A stretch of 22,642 nt of DNA from QHXQ01 sp036389375 (GCA_036389375.1 DASVQA010000154.1:1-22642), one strand, 5' to 3'. Shown: positions 15,508 through 22,642, counted from the stretch's first letter. Numbers and translations are program-made. The notes: generated by a model from the letters alone, not told the origin.

Positions 15508-15529
15508 CCGCGCCCCGTGACGGGCGCGG
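15508..15529 (+). other. GC hairpin at the CDF gene start
   Basis: CCGCGCCC (15508-15515) pairs perfectly with GGGCGCGG (15522-15529), with a 6-nt loop that holds the alternative GTG start at 15517. It ends 8 nt before the preferred ATG, so it could limit ribosome access. Confidence 0.4.
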
Positions 15530-15537
15530 TGGCACGC

Positions 15538-16506
15538 ATGGCTACAGGGCAAGACAACCACGCGGGCGCGCATCATCACCACCGCGCAGCGCGCAGCCGG
15601 CGGCGACTCGCGCTCGTACTCGCGCTGACGACCATCTACATGCTGGCCGAGGCGGTCGGCGGCTGGCTGGCAAACTCGCTGGCGCTTTTGGCCGACGCCG
15701 GGCACATGTTGACGGACGTGGCGGCGCTCTCGCTCGCGCTCTTGGCCGCGTGGTTCAGCGCGCGTCCCGCCACTGCCGCCAAGACGTTCGGCTACTACCG
15801 ACTCGAAATCCTCGCCGCGCTCATAAACGGTGTCGTGCTGGTGCTCATCTCGCTCGTCATCTTTTACGAGGCTTACCTGCGCTGGCTTGCACCGACGCCG
15901 GTCGAGAGCCATTTGCTGATCGCGGTCGCGGCGGGTGGACTGGCGGTCAACCTCGTCTGCGCGTGGTTGCTGCACGGCGCGCACGCCGACGATTTGAACG
16001 TGCGCGGCGCTTGGTTGCATGTCATGGGCGACGCGCTCGGCTCAGTCGGCGCGCTCGGCGCGGGGCTGCTGATCGCATGGAAAGGTTGGTACGCCGCCGA
16101 CCCGCTGATCAGCGTGCTGATCAGTTGTCTGATCATCTGGAGTTCGTGGCATCTCATCCGCGAGGCGACCAACGTGCTGTTGGAAGGCACGCCCGCGCAC
16201 ATCAATCTCGCGTCGGTCGAAGAGGCGATCCTGTTAACCGACGGCGTCGAGGGCGTACACGACCTGCACGTCTGGACAATCGCATCGGGGCGCGAGGCGC
16301 TGAGCGCGCACGTCGTGCACGCCGGCGCAATCGCGCCGCCCGCGCTCCTGCACGCGTTGCGCGTTAAACTGCATGACCGCTTCGGCGTCGATCACCTCAC
16401 GATCCAGATGGAGACCGGCGCGCACCAAGCCGACGCGTTTCATCCCTGCCCGCCGGGCACGGACTGTTTCAATAGAGATCAACGGTCAGAGGTTAGAGGT
16501 CAGTAG
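15538..16506 (+). CDS. Cation diffusion facilitator (zinc/cobalt exporter, CzcD/ZitB-like)
   Basis: Inner-membrane H+-coupled exporter of Zn2+ or a similar ion, 322 residues from the ATG. A His-rich N-terminus (AHHHH, 11-15) precedes six membrane helices between about 23 and 210. Metal-site motifs are HxxxD in both key helices: 'DAGHMLTD' (H56, D60) and 'HVMGDALGS' (H161, D165), the zinc-type His-Asp set. The cytoplasmic ferredoxin-like domain has 'VEGVHDLHVWTIASGREALSAHVV'-like sequence. A GTG at 15517 would add seven residues. The final ten or so residues (NRDQRSEVRGQ) come from the heptamer repeat and do not belong to the family, so the repeat has reached into the gene. No metal-responsive regulator is adjacent. 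Confidence 0.92.
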   Translation: MATGQDNHAGAHHHHRAARSRRRLALVLALTTIYMLAEAVGGWLANSLALLADAGHMLTDVAALSLALLAAWFSARPATAAKTFGYYRLEILAALINGVVLVLISLVIFYEAYLRWLAPTPVESHLLIAVAAGGLAVNLVCAWLLHGAHADDLNVRGAWLHVMGDALGSVGALGAGLLIAWKGWYAADPLISVLISCLIIWSSWHLIREATNVLLEGTPAHINLASVEEAILLTDGVEGVHDLHVWTIASGREALSAHVVHAGAIAPPALLHALRVKLHDRFGVDHLTIQMETGAHQADAFHPCPPGTDCFNRDQRSEVRGQ

Positions 16507-16557
16507 CAGAAAAAGTTTTGCCTGATCTCTAATCTCTAACCTCCGACCTCTGACCTC
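16476..16557 (+). repeat. Heptamer inverted repeat overlapping the CDF 3' end
   Basis: Left arm AGATCAA, CGGTCAG, AGGTTAG, AGGTCAG (16476-16503). Right arm TGATCTC, TAATCTC, TAACCTC, CGACCTC, TGACCTC (16523-16557), five units without gaps. The segments 16484-16503 and 16529-16548 pair over 20 positions with three mismatches, mostly wobble-compatible. A small inner stem (AAAA/TTTT) sits at the tip. The CDF stop codon TAG (16504-16506) follows the left arm directly, and the right arm ends 8 nt before the next ATG. Confidence 0.8.
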
Positions 16558-16565
16558 TGCACTTT

Positions 16566-16808
16566 ATGGAAATAAACCTGCTGCTCACCCTTGACCTGCG
16601 CGAGCAGGCGGCGCTGCAAGCCGCGCTCGTGACGCACGGCGCACCGGATCATCTGGTCACGCTGGCGCTCACCGGCGCGTGTCGCATCCCGACGCTCGCA
16701 GAGGCGCGGCGCTTGCGCCTCTGGCTGGTCGAGGCGCGCGCGGCGGGCGGCGCAGACTTTGCCGCCTTCGATGTGATCGAGCAGGCACTCGCGCGTTTCG
16801 GCGTGTGA
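16566..16808 (+). CDS. Orphan small protein, 80 residues, function unknown
   Basis: Begins MEINLLLTLDLREQAAL and is mostly helical by composition (Ala/Leu/Arg), without a signal peptide, membrane helix, Cys pair or recognisable motif. It has the same GC-rich third positions as its neighbours and ends 13 nt before the larA ATG, so it is probably co-transcribed with larA. No Shine-Dalgarno is visible before its ATG because a heptamer repeat occupies that place. I do not recognise a family. A lactate-racemase partner is possible only from position. Confidence 0.55.
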   Translation: MEINLLLTLDLREQAALQAALVTHGAPDHLVTLALTGACRIPTLAEARRLRLWLVEARAAGGADFAAFDVIEQALARFGV

Positions 16809-16821
16809 GCGGGTAGGCAGT

Positions 16822-18099
16822 ATGACGCAGATCGAACTAGGTTACGGGCGCGGGCGCGTCTCGTTCGAGTATGACGAGACGCGCTTTCGTGTGCTTGCGC
16901 CGCCGCCGACCGCCGCGCTGCGCCCGCTGTCGGATGCAGAAGTGGGTGCGCTGATTGACGATCCGATTGACGCGCAGCCGCTCGAAGAGATCATCAGCCC
17001 CGGCGAGCGCGTGCTCGTCGTCGTCTCGGATGCGACGCGCGCGACCGCAAGTGCGCAACTCGTTAACCTGCTCGCACGGCGGTTGATTCAACTCGGCGTC
17101 GCGCCCGCCGACTTGCGCATCATCTTTGCGACCGGCATCCACCGCCCGCCGACGGCTGAGGAGCGCGACGCGCTTCTCACGCCCTTTATCACGCAGCGCC
17201 TGCGCACGCTCACGCACGATGCCAACGATGCGGCGCAGCACGTCCACTTAGGCACGACCCCGCGCGGCACGCCCATCGAAGTCAACCGCGCGCTCGTCGA
17301 ACACGACCACGTCATCCTCACGGGCGCAGTCGGCTTCCACTATTTCGCGGGCTTCACCGGCGGGCGCAAAAGCATCTGTCCCGGTCTCGCCTCCGCGCGC
17401 ACCATCGCGGCGACGCACCTGCTGACGCTCGACGCCGAAACGAGCGGCCGGCGCGCGGGCGTCGGCACGGGTCGCCTCGACGGCAACGCGATGCACGAAG
17501 AGTGCGAACGCGTAGCGGCTGAAGTTGCGCCGTCGTTTCTCTTGAATACGGTGGTGGACGAGCGCGGACGGGCGGTGCGGCTGTACGCGGGCGACTGGCG
17601 CGTGGCGCACCGACTCGCCTGCGCCGAGTATGCGACCGAACACGGCATCGAGATCACGGAGAAACGGCCCGTCGTCGTCGTCAGTTGCGGCGGCGCGCCT
17701 TACGATATCAATCTGATTCAGGCGCACAAGGCGCTCGACATGGCGGCGCACGCATGCACAGAGGGCGGCGCGATCATCCTGCTGGCGGAGTGTCCCGAAG
17801 GCACCGGGCGCGCGGATTTCCTGTCATGGTTCGACGCCCTCGACGCGCGCACGCTCGCCACCCGCCTGCTCACCGCGTTCGCCGTCAACGGCCAGACCGC
17901 GTGGGCACTCCTCAGCAAGACGGAACGCTTCGACGTACAACTCGTCTCGAGTCTGCCCGCCGCCGACGTGCGCCGCACACGCATGACGCCAGCCCGCACC
18001 ATTGCCGAGGCACTCGCGCGCGCCGACGCCGCTGCGCTCGGCTACATCATGCCGCTCGGCGCACGCTACATGCCGGTGCAGAGTAGGGCTGAGGAATAA
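16822..18099 (+). CDS. larA: LarA-family nickel-pincer racemase/epimerase
   Basis: Nickel-pincer (NPN) enzyme of the lactate racemase family (DUF2088), 425 residues, the usual size. It interconverts stereoisomers of a 2-hydroxyacid. The catalytic and pincer residues match those of the Lactobacillus enzyme one position lower: H107 in 'ATGIHRP', H173 in 'GFHYFAGFTGGRKS', K183 (the lysine that carries the cofactor) and H199 in 'AATHLL'. Many LarA relatives act on other 2-hydroxyacids, so the substrate is open. The larB, larC and larE genes that build the cofactor are not in the window. GGTAGG precedes the ATG. The last codons (SRAEE) and stop come from the left arm of a heptamer repeat. Confidence 0.92.
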   Translation: MTQIELGYGRGRVSFEYDETRFRVLAPPPTAALRPLSDAEVGALIDDPIDAQPLEEIISPGERVLVVVSDATRATASAQLVNLLARRLIQLGVAPADLRIIFATGIHRPPTAEERDALLTPFITQRLRTLTHDANDAAQHVHLGTTPRGTPIEVNRALVEHDHVILTGAVGFHYFAGFTGGRKSICPGLASARTIAATHLLTLDAETSGRRAGVGTGRLDGNAMHEECERVAAEVAPSFLLNTVVDERGRAVRLYAGDWRVAHRLACAEYATEHGIEITEKRPVVVVSCGGAPYDINLIQAHKALDMAAHACTEGGAIILLAECPEGTGRADFLSWFDALDARTLATRLLTAFAVNGQTAWALLSKTERFDVQLVSSLPAADVRRTRMTPARTIAEALARADAAALGYIMPLGARYMPVQSRAEE

Positions 18100-18150
18100 A
18101 AGCGTGAGCGCGCGTAGAGCGGTCTGCTTCAGCCCTCAGCCCTCAGCCCT
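18085..18150. repeat. Heptamer inverted repeat between convergent larA and VIT-VWA genes
   Basis: Left arm AGGGCTGAGG (18085-18094) lies inside the last codons of larA. It can pair perfectly with CCTCAGCCCT at 18134-18143 or at 18141-18150, two registers 7 bp apart. The right arm is TTCAGCC, CTCAGCC, CTCAGCC (18128-18148) and abuts the stop of the VIT-VWA gene. The word is the same as at 15390-15417. Confidence 0.75.
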
Positions 18151-20703
18151 TCATTGCGGCGCGACGTAGCGCACCTCTTTGAGTTCGACGAGCGCGGCCA
18201 ACTTGTCAATCGGCAGCCGACCGATGAGCAGCTTAGCCGTCTTCGGTTCAAGCTCAAGCTCGAAGCCGAGTTGTTTGAGTTGCGCCAGCACTTCGGGCGT
18301 CTTCTCCGTCAACCAGATTTGCACCGTCGCCTTGTCGGCGCGCACAAACTTCGCTTCGTCCGCGCTGAGCATCGGATCTTTCTGCTTCAGCCGCTCGATG
18401 ATGGCGACAAGCGCCGGGTGCAGTTTGGCGAGTAAGCGTGCGTGCTCGGCAGCGGCGGCCTGCGCCGTTTCGGCCGCGGCTTTTGCTTCGGCCGCCGCCG
18501 CTTGCTCGGCGGGCGTCAGGGGGCGCGGCCTCTTCTCGCGGCGCGACTGCCCGCCGCCGCTGCTCACGCCGTCGATCACGCGCGAGTATGTGTGCGTGAC
18601 CGCCGTGCTGCTCATGTCAATCGTAGGTGCGGCGGCGCTCACCGTGACGGTCTCCGACGTAGTTGACAGGAATGCGCCGTTCGCAAAACTAATCCCGGCC
18701 AGATTATTGGCTCCCCGCACGGCAAACTCACTGCCGGAGCCGCCTGTGCTGTTCATGCCGGCGGGCAGTTCGACGGGCACATCTACGCGACGCGGCGTGC
18801 CGCCGTCGGTGTAGGTCATCTCTTCGACGGCGACAAAAGAGGTGAACTGTGTGAGCAGGCGAAACTCAAGACCGAGTTGCGTGATCGCATCGCGCAGGTC
18901 GGCGCGCGGGTTGTGCTGCTGCATGCCGCTCATATCCTGCCGTATCAGGTCGGCCACGCGGCGACGCGCCCAGAGCGTGGCGAGCACGTCATGCTCTGCT
19001 TCCGTCTCCGGCAGCACAACCGGAATCTCGCGCACGAACTCGCGCCCGCGCACCCGCCCGCGCAGTTTGACGCTGCCGCGCCCGCCCGCCGTGTAGCGCC
19101 CGGTGACGATGACCGGCCCGGCGCTAAAGAGATCGGGGATGCGCTGCGGGTAAACGTCGGCGACGGGCAGCGCGCCCCAGTCGAGCGAAATGTCTGTTAA
19201 GAGCGGCGCGCGCACGCGTTCGTAGAAACGCCGGGCCGCCAAATCGGCGTTGGCTTCGAGCGTAACGTACTCGGCTGCACCGCGCCCCTCTTCGGCCATC
19301 TGGTCGAGCAGGAAGCGGTTGACCGATTGCCCGATGCCGAACGAGAAGACGCGCGCGTTCGGGTGCTTCTGTATCTCGCCGATGATCTCCATGTCGTTGC
19401 CGACGAAACCATCGGTCATAAAGCAGACGACGCGGACGTGCGCCTGCGAATCAGTTGGCTCAAGCGCGGCGCGGATCGCCTTCATCATCTCCGTGCCGCC
19501 ATCGCCGTAATGCTCGGCCAGAAAGTTTTGCGCGCGCTTCATGTTCGCGCTCGTCGGCTGGACGGGTTGCGGAAAAAGTATGTGCGTATCGCCGGCAAAG
19601 GTGATGAGATTGAACGTGTCCTGCGGGTTGAGATGCGTGAGCGCGAGGTTCATCGTCTCTTTCGCCTTCTCGATGGGAAAGCCCGCCATCGAGCCGGACG
19701 TGTCGAGCACGAAGACGATCTCGCGCGGCGTGATATCCGCCGGTTCGACCTCTTCGGGCGGTTGCAGGATGAGGGTGAAGAAGCCGCCGCGCCCGGCGCG
19801 GTGCGTGAGCAGGGCATCGCTGATGCGCTTCGTCGCCACGTCGTAGCGCAGGATGAAATCCTTGTTCGGGATCGTCGCGCGCTCTTGCAAACGCACGACC
19901 GCGCGGCGCTCGTCCGTGCGCGCCGTGTCAATCGCATGCGAGGTGGACACAACACTGTCGAGCGGCACGCCCGCGTCGAGCGCAACCGTGAGCGAGATGT
20001 CGTGTCCGGCGCGCATGCCTTCGGGCACGGGGCGCGGGGTAATGCGCGAGGCGTCGGGCACGCTGTCCGTGTCCGGCGCGGAGCCGCCGCCTTGCCGGCC
20101 GACGGGCGTGCCCGGCGTGTAGCGCGGCCCGACCGTCATGGGAAAGACGAACTCGTATGTGCCGGCCTCGTATTTCAAAGTCTCGACGTAGCTGAGCGTG
20201 ACAGCGACGCGCTCGCCCGGCATGATGTTGGCGACCGACTGCGTGAAGATGTTCGGCCGCTCCTGTTCGGTCAGCGCCGCCACCTGCCCGGCGCTGCGCG
20301 CGGCTTCATAGACGGCCTGCGCTTCTTCGCGCCGCAGTATCTTGCCGCGCACCGTGCGTTCACCGACCTGCATGGTCATGTCGTCCACGGCCGCCGCCTG
20401 TGGCAGCGGGAAGGTGTAGACCGCTTCGATCTTATCCTTGAACGGATTCTCAAACTCCTGCGTCACACGCACGCGCGCGAGGAAGCCGCTGATCTCCGCC
20501 TGCACCTCTGTGTGTTTGAGCGGGCAGACGAGTTTCTGTGCGCGCCCCTCTTTGTCGAGCACGACGAGCGCGCCGGCCGTGTCGGGCGTGAGCGGCGCTT
20601 GCGTGGCCGCGGCCTGACGGGCAGCGTGTGTGAGCGGATTGAGCGTGGTAGCTGTGACGACGAACAACAGACTTACGATGGTGAGCACGAACCGGTGTGG
20701 CAT
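18151..20703 (-). CDS. Secreted VIT-VWA domain protein
   Basis: An 850-residue exported protein with signal peptide (about 1-34). The VIT (inter-alpha-trypsin inhibitor) domain covers about 58-190: 'VQAEISGFLARVRVTQEFENPF', 'AVYTFPLPQAAAVDDM', 'EEAQAVYEAA', 'PNIFTQSVANIMPGERV' are typical. The VWA domain is about 328-510 with intact metal site: D334-T-S336-G-S338, the Thr in 'GDGGTEM' and the Asp in 'MTDGFVGND'. After it comes a linker with a segment like that of Oar/TonB receptors (about 684-705, 'ETVTVSAAAPTIDMSS'), then an Ala-rich coiled coil (about 730-770). The last 70 residues resemble a subtilase-type (I9-like) propeptide ('LGFELELEPKTAKLLIGRLP'). AAGGAGGAG 4-7 nt before the ATG fixes the start. 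Probably surface adhesion or complex assembly; partners unknown. Confidence 0.92.
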   Translation of the reverse strand: MPHRFVLTIVSLLFVVTATTLNPLTHAARQAAATQAPLTPDTAGALVVLDKEGRAQKLVCPLKHTEVQAEISGFLARVRVTQEFENPFKDKIEAVYTFPLPQAAAVDDMTMQVGERTVRGKILRREEAQAVYEAARSAGQVAALTEQERPNIFTQSVANIMPGERVAVTLSYVETLKYEAGTYEFVFPMTVGPRYTPGTPVGRQGGGSAPDTDSVPDASRITPRPVPEGMRAGHDISLTVALDAGVPLDSVVSTSHAIDTARTDERRAVVRLQERATIPNKDFILRYDVATKRISDALLTHRAGRGGFFTLILQPPEEVEPADITPREIVFVLDTSGSMAGFPIEKAKETMNLALTHLNPQDTFNLITFAGDTHILFPQPVQPTSANMKRAQNFLAEHYGDGGTEMMKAIRAALEPTDSQAHVRVVCFMTDGFVGNDMEIIGEIQKHPNARVFSFGIGQSVNRFLLDQMAEEGRGAAEYVTLEANADLAARRFYERVRAPLLTDISLDWGALPVADVYPQRIPDLFSAGPVIVTGRYTAGGRGSVKLRGRVRGREFVREIPVVLPETEAEHDVLATLWARRRVADLIRQDMSGMQQHNPRADLRDAITQLGLEFRLLTQFTSFVAVEEMTYTDGGTPRRVDVPVELPAGMNSTGGSGSEFAVRGANNLAGISFANGAFLSTTSETVTVSAAAPTIDMSSTAVTHTYSRVIDGVSSGGGQSRREKRPRPLTPAEQAAAAEAKAAAETAQAAAAEHARLLAKLHPALVAIIERLKQKDPMLSADEAKFVRADKATVQIWLTEKTPEVLAQLKQLGFELELEPKTAKLLIGRLPIDKLAALVELKEVRYVAPQ

Positions 20704-20883
20704 AAGTCTCCTCCTTAATTTCGGGCGGACGGCAGACGGCGCTGGCGCACGGCGGGAGACGAGGCAGCACGCAAGGTGGGCGTTATGGCTTTTCGATCAA
20801 CCGCCCACTTAGAAAGCTGCAACGCGCGTTCGGGTTGCATGAGCGGCAAGCTGAAAATGCAAACTCATTGCGATCTACAGTTC

Positions 20884-20952
20884 CTTTGCGCCTTTGCGTG
20901 AGGTTCTGACGCACGAAAGAAAAGCCGCACGCAGAGCCGCAAAGGCGCAAAG
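20884..20952. repeat. Perfect 15-bp inverted repeat of CTTTGCG-type heptamers
   Basis: CTTTGCGCCTTTGCG (20884-20898) and its exact reverse complement (20938-20952) enclose a 39-nt loop that has further GCGTG/CACGC pairing. Period 7 is visible inside each arm. Unlike the other sites it lies between divergent genes. CTTTGCG-type words also occur as repeats in other phyla, from memory. Confidence 0.7.
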
Positions 20953-20991
20953 CTGAGCGCAGCCGTAGTGAATTTAGACTCTGATTGTGTG

Positions 20992-21021
20992 ACGACACGC
21001 GCCGATCATGCGTGGCATAAT
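20992..21021 (+). promoter_or_regulatory. Candidate promoter of the methyltransferase gene
   Basis: ACGACA (20992-20997, 4/6) and CATAAT (21016-21021, 5/6) with an 18-nt spacer. Transcription would begin near 21028, after the ATGs at 21008 and 21020, which supports the start at 21047. Confidence 0.35.
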
Positions 21022-21046
21022 GCGCGGGCGCGGATTGATTAAGGTG

Positions 21047-21880
21047 ATGAACGAGACTTACAACCCGGAGATCATACGCGGCTACTTCGACGTGCTGGCG
21101 GACGGAGAGTGGGCGCGCCTTGAAGCAAGCTTGGAAGCGCGCGTCAGTTTTCATCTGCACCGCTCGTACCTGCGCGAGTTCGTCGCGGCGGGCGCGGAGG
21201 TGCTTGAGGTTGGTGCTGGGCCGGGCCGCTTCACGCTTGAGTTGGCGGCGCTCGGTGCGCGCGTGACGGTGAGCGACGTGTCACAGGTGCAGTTGGAGTT
21301 GAATCGCGCGCGCGTCGCGGCGGCGGGCTGCGAAGCGGCGGTCGTTGCGCGCAAAGTGCTGGACATCGTTGACCTGTCGGACTTACCCTCGCAGCAGTTC
21401 GACGCGGTGGTGGCTTACGGCGGCCCGCTCAGCTACGTGATGGAGCGCGCGGACGAGGCGCTCGGCGAATTGTTGCGCGTGACGAAGCGTGGCGGCTACG
21501 TGCTCCTGAGCGTCATGTCGCTGGTCGGCGCAACGCGTAAGTTCAGCGCGTCGGTCGTCAAGTGGGCGCATGAACGCAGCCTCGGCGAAGTCGAGCAGGT
21601 GATCCGCACGGGCGACCAGACGGGCGACATCGCGCGGCTGCATCATTGCCACATGTATCGTTGGACGGAATTGGCGGCGCTCATCAAGCGCCAGCCGTGT
21701 ACGCTCGTCGCCGCCTCGGCCGCAAACTTCCTGTCCGTCAATCAGGACGAGGCGCTCGCTGCCATGCTGCACGACGCGGGTTTGTGGGAGACGTTCCTGC
21801 GCTGGGAGCGCGAGTTCTGCCGCGAGCCGGGCGCGCTCGACGGCGGCACACACATCATCGCGGTCGTCCAGCGCATTTGA
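21047..21880 (+). CDS. Class I SAM-dependent methyltransferase
   Basis: Transfers a methyl group from SAM to an unknown acceptor; cytoplasmic, 277 residues. Motif I 'VLEVGAGPGRF' (G56-G60) and the end of strand 2 'VTVSDVS' (D77) form the SAM pocket. 'QFDAVVAYGGPLSYV' is motif IV, and 'LLRVTKRGGYVLLSVMS' is the post-motif region of the Methyltransf_11/25 type. The C-terminal 120 residues include 'LHHCHMYRWTELAALI', common in small-molecule methyltransferases of this group. In-frame ATGs at 21008 and 21020 would add up to 13 residues, but a predicted promoter and the N-terminus favour 21047. AAGG is very close to it (2 nt), so the start is uncertain. The substrate cannot be inferred. It precedes an unrelated secreted protein by 34 nt and may be co-transcribed with it. 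Confidence 0.88.
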   Translation: MNETYNPEIIRGYFDVLADGEWARLEASLEARVSFHLHRSYLREFVAAGAEVLEVGAGPGRFTLELAALGARVTVSDVSQVQLELNRARVAAAGCEAAVVARKVLDIVDLSDLPSQQFDAVVAYGGPLSYVMERADEALGELLRVTKRGGYVLLSVMSLVGATRKFSASVVKWAHERSLGEVEQVIRTGDQTGDIARLHHCHMYRWTELAALIKRQPCTLVAASAANFLSVNQDEALAAMLHDAGLWETFLRWEREFCREPGALDGGTHIIAVVQRI

Positions 21881-21914
21881 AGGCCGCTGAGCGCCGCGTA
21901 AGGAGAAATGAAAC

Positions 21915-22580
21915 GTGAAAAGTAGAGTGTTGTGCTTGATCGCCATTGCCTGTCTATGCGCCGGCCGCAGCGCCGCGCAGCAGCCGACGACGAATACGGC
22001 GGGCGTGACGAACGACCCGCGCGTGACGCTGACGGAACAGACCACCGCTTACGACGTAGCGGGGCGCATCGCGCTCGGCGGTCGCTTGCGCACAACGCAA
22101 CTGGCCGGCACGGAGGACGCGCCCGTGCGCAACGTCACGGTCGTCGTCGAGAATCGCAGCGAGTTCTTCTACAACTACGTCTCCGGCTACGCCACTTTCT
22201 ACGGCGGCGACGGCGTGCGCTGCGGCGAAGGCTTATGGAAAGCCGAAGCCCTCGCGCCCGGCGAGCAGGCAGCCCTCGACACGCCGGGTCTGCGCCTGAC
22301 CTGCACGCCGACCACCTGGCGACTCTCGGCCCTCAACCTGCTCACGCGCACGACCGACGTGGCGAAACCGGCCGATCCTGCGAGTGCGTCCACGCCCGCC
22401 ACGTCTGCCGCCGCCGCAACTGCCGGGACGCCCGCGCTCACAGCCACGCCCGCGCCGACTGCTCTGCCCCGGCTTGAGATCAACATCAACGGCAAGACGC
22501 TGCCGCTGCAACTCGACAATCCGATTGACTTGGTTGTCGGCAAAGAACGCGTGCTGATCGTCGTCCGCCCCGCGCCCTGA
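21915..22580 (+). CDS. Secreted protein of unknown function
   Basis: 221 residues beginning with GTG; AAGGAG at 21900-21905 is 9 nt upstream, while the ATG at 21908 is in another frame and stops after five codons. The signal peptide 'LCLIAIACLCAGRSAA' ends before QQPT. The core (about 30-140) is beta-rich, with 'RNVTVVVENRSEFFYNYVSG', 'ATFYGGDGVRCGEGLW', 'LAPGEQAALDTPGLRL' and two Cys (near 103 and 130) that could form a disulphide in the periplasm. The pattern recalls the YcfL-like (DUF1425) immunoglobulin-type fold, but I cannot confirm it. An Ala/Thr/Pro linker (about 150-185) leads to a short C-terminal strand region. No substrate or partner is evident. Confidence 0.8.
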   Translation: MKSRVLCLIAIACLCAGRSAAQQPTTNTAGVTNDPRVTLTEQTTAYDVAGRIALGGRLRTTQLAGTEDAPVRNVTVVVENRSEFFYNYVSGYATFYGGDGVRCGEGLWKAEALAPGEQAALDTPGLRLTCTPTTWRLSALNLLTRTTDVAKPADPASASTPATSAAAATAGTPALTATPAPTALPRLEININGKTLPLQLDNPIDLVVGKERVLIVVRPAP

Positions 22581-22642
22581 ATCTAAGCACGCGCGCCACC
22601 CTCGCTCAAACCTTGACCGGCGCACGTCGCCACCATCATGGG

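Larger units (their letters stand above)
20704..21046. other. Divergent intergenic region, 343 bp
   Basis: It holds the Shine-Dalgarno of the VIT-VWA gene (20708-20716), a 7-bp hairpin (GTGGGCG at 20776-20782 with CGCCCAC at 20802-20808), the heptamer inverted repeat at 20884-20952 and a candidate promoter at 20992-21021. No protein-coding gene is supported here. A short minus-strand frame exists but has no start context or codon bias. Confidence 0.7.

Noticed and set aside
14557..16557. CRISPR array
   Set aside because: The repeats are 7 bp, adjoin without spacers and differ between sites; there are no cas genes.
19327..20718. 463-residue plus-strand frame opposite the VIT-VWA gene
   Set aside because: It is antisense to confirmed VIT and VWA motifs and has the repetitive Arg/His/Asp/Val composition of a shadow frame.
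22581..22642. Start of another gene at the right edge
   Set aside because: Only 62 nt remain, with no start codon in a convincing context.

Overview
The window is GC-rich, densely packed bacterial chromosome. No gene gives a species name, but the contents suggest Acidobacteriota, probably the Blastocatellia group (inference). The supporting signs are a winged-helix/TolB-propeller fusion regulator, a small secreted protein of the 'VPFDFVVGxxTLPAGTY' kind, a VIT-VWA protein, a PknB-like kinase and a short Oar-like stretch. There is no rRNA, tRNA, CRISPR array, transposase, phage gene or integron. Every gene has the same base composition, so there is no clear sign of recent transfer.

Region 1 (1-4.8 kb, minus strand) is a tripartite RND efflux operon with 4-nt start/stop overlaps. 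The order is TolC-type outer-membrane channel, periplasmic adaptor, then inner-membrane RND permease, which runs off the left edge. Behind it (4.8-7.1 kb, same strand) lies a ToxR/CadC-style membrane regulator: cytoplasmic winged helix, one membrane helix and a periplasmic TolB-like propeller. It is divergent from a small secreted protein and has an 11-bp-period direct repeat at its own 5' end.

Region 2 (7.9-13.2 kb) carries a single-domain response regulator (-), a secreted or anchored VWA protein (+), an elongation factor P whose loop resembles EfpL/YeiP (-), a membrane Ser/Thr kinase (+) and thiamine-phosphate synthase ThiE (+).

Region 3 (13.3-18.1 kb, plus strand) has a PilT-like ATPase, a zinc-ribbon protein with a degenerate receiver-like domain, a CDF zinc/cation exporter, an orphan 80-residue protein and a LarA-family nickel-pincer racemase. 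Region 4 (18.1-22.6 kb) has a large VIT-VWA secreted protein (-), a class I SAM methyltransferase (+) and a secreted protein of unknown function (+).

The most unusual signal is not a gene. From 9.8 kb rightward, six non-coding junctions carry short tandem repeats with a strict 7-bp period. Most are arranged as the two arms of an inverted repeat. The heptamer word differs from site to site, but both arms at a site match each other. Two arms run into the 3' ends of genes and supply their last codons and stop, and one ends in a T-tract like an intrinsic terminator. They resemble the heptamer STRR repeats of cyanobacteria in form and may be a diversified terminator or mobile hairpin family.
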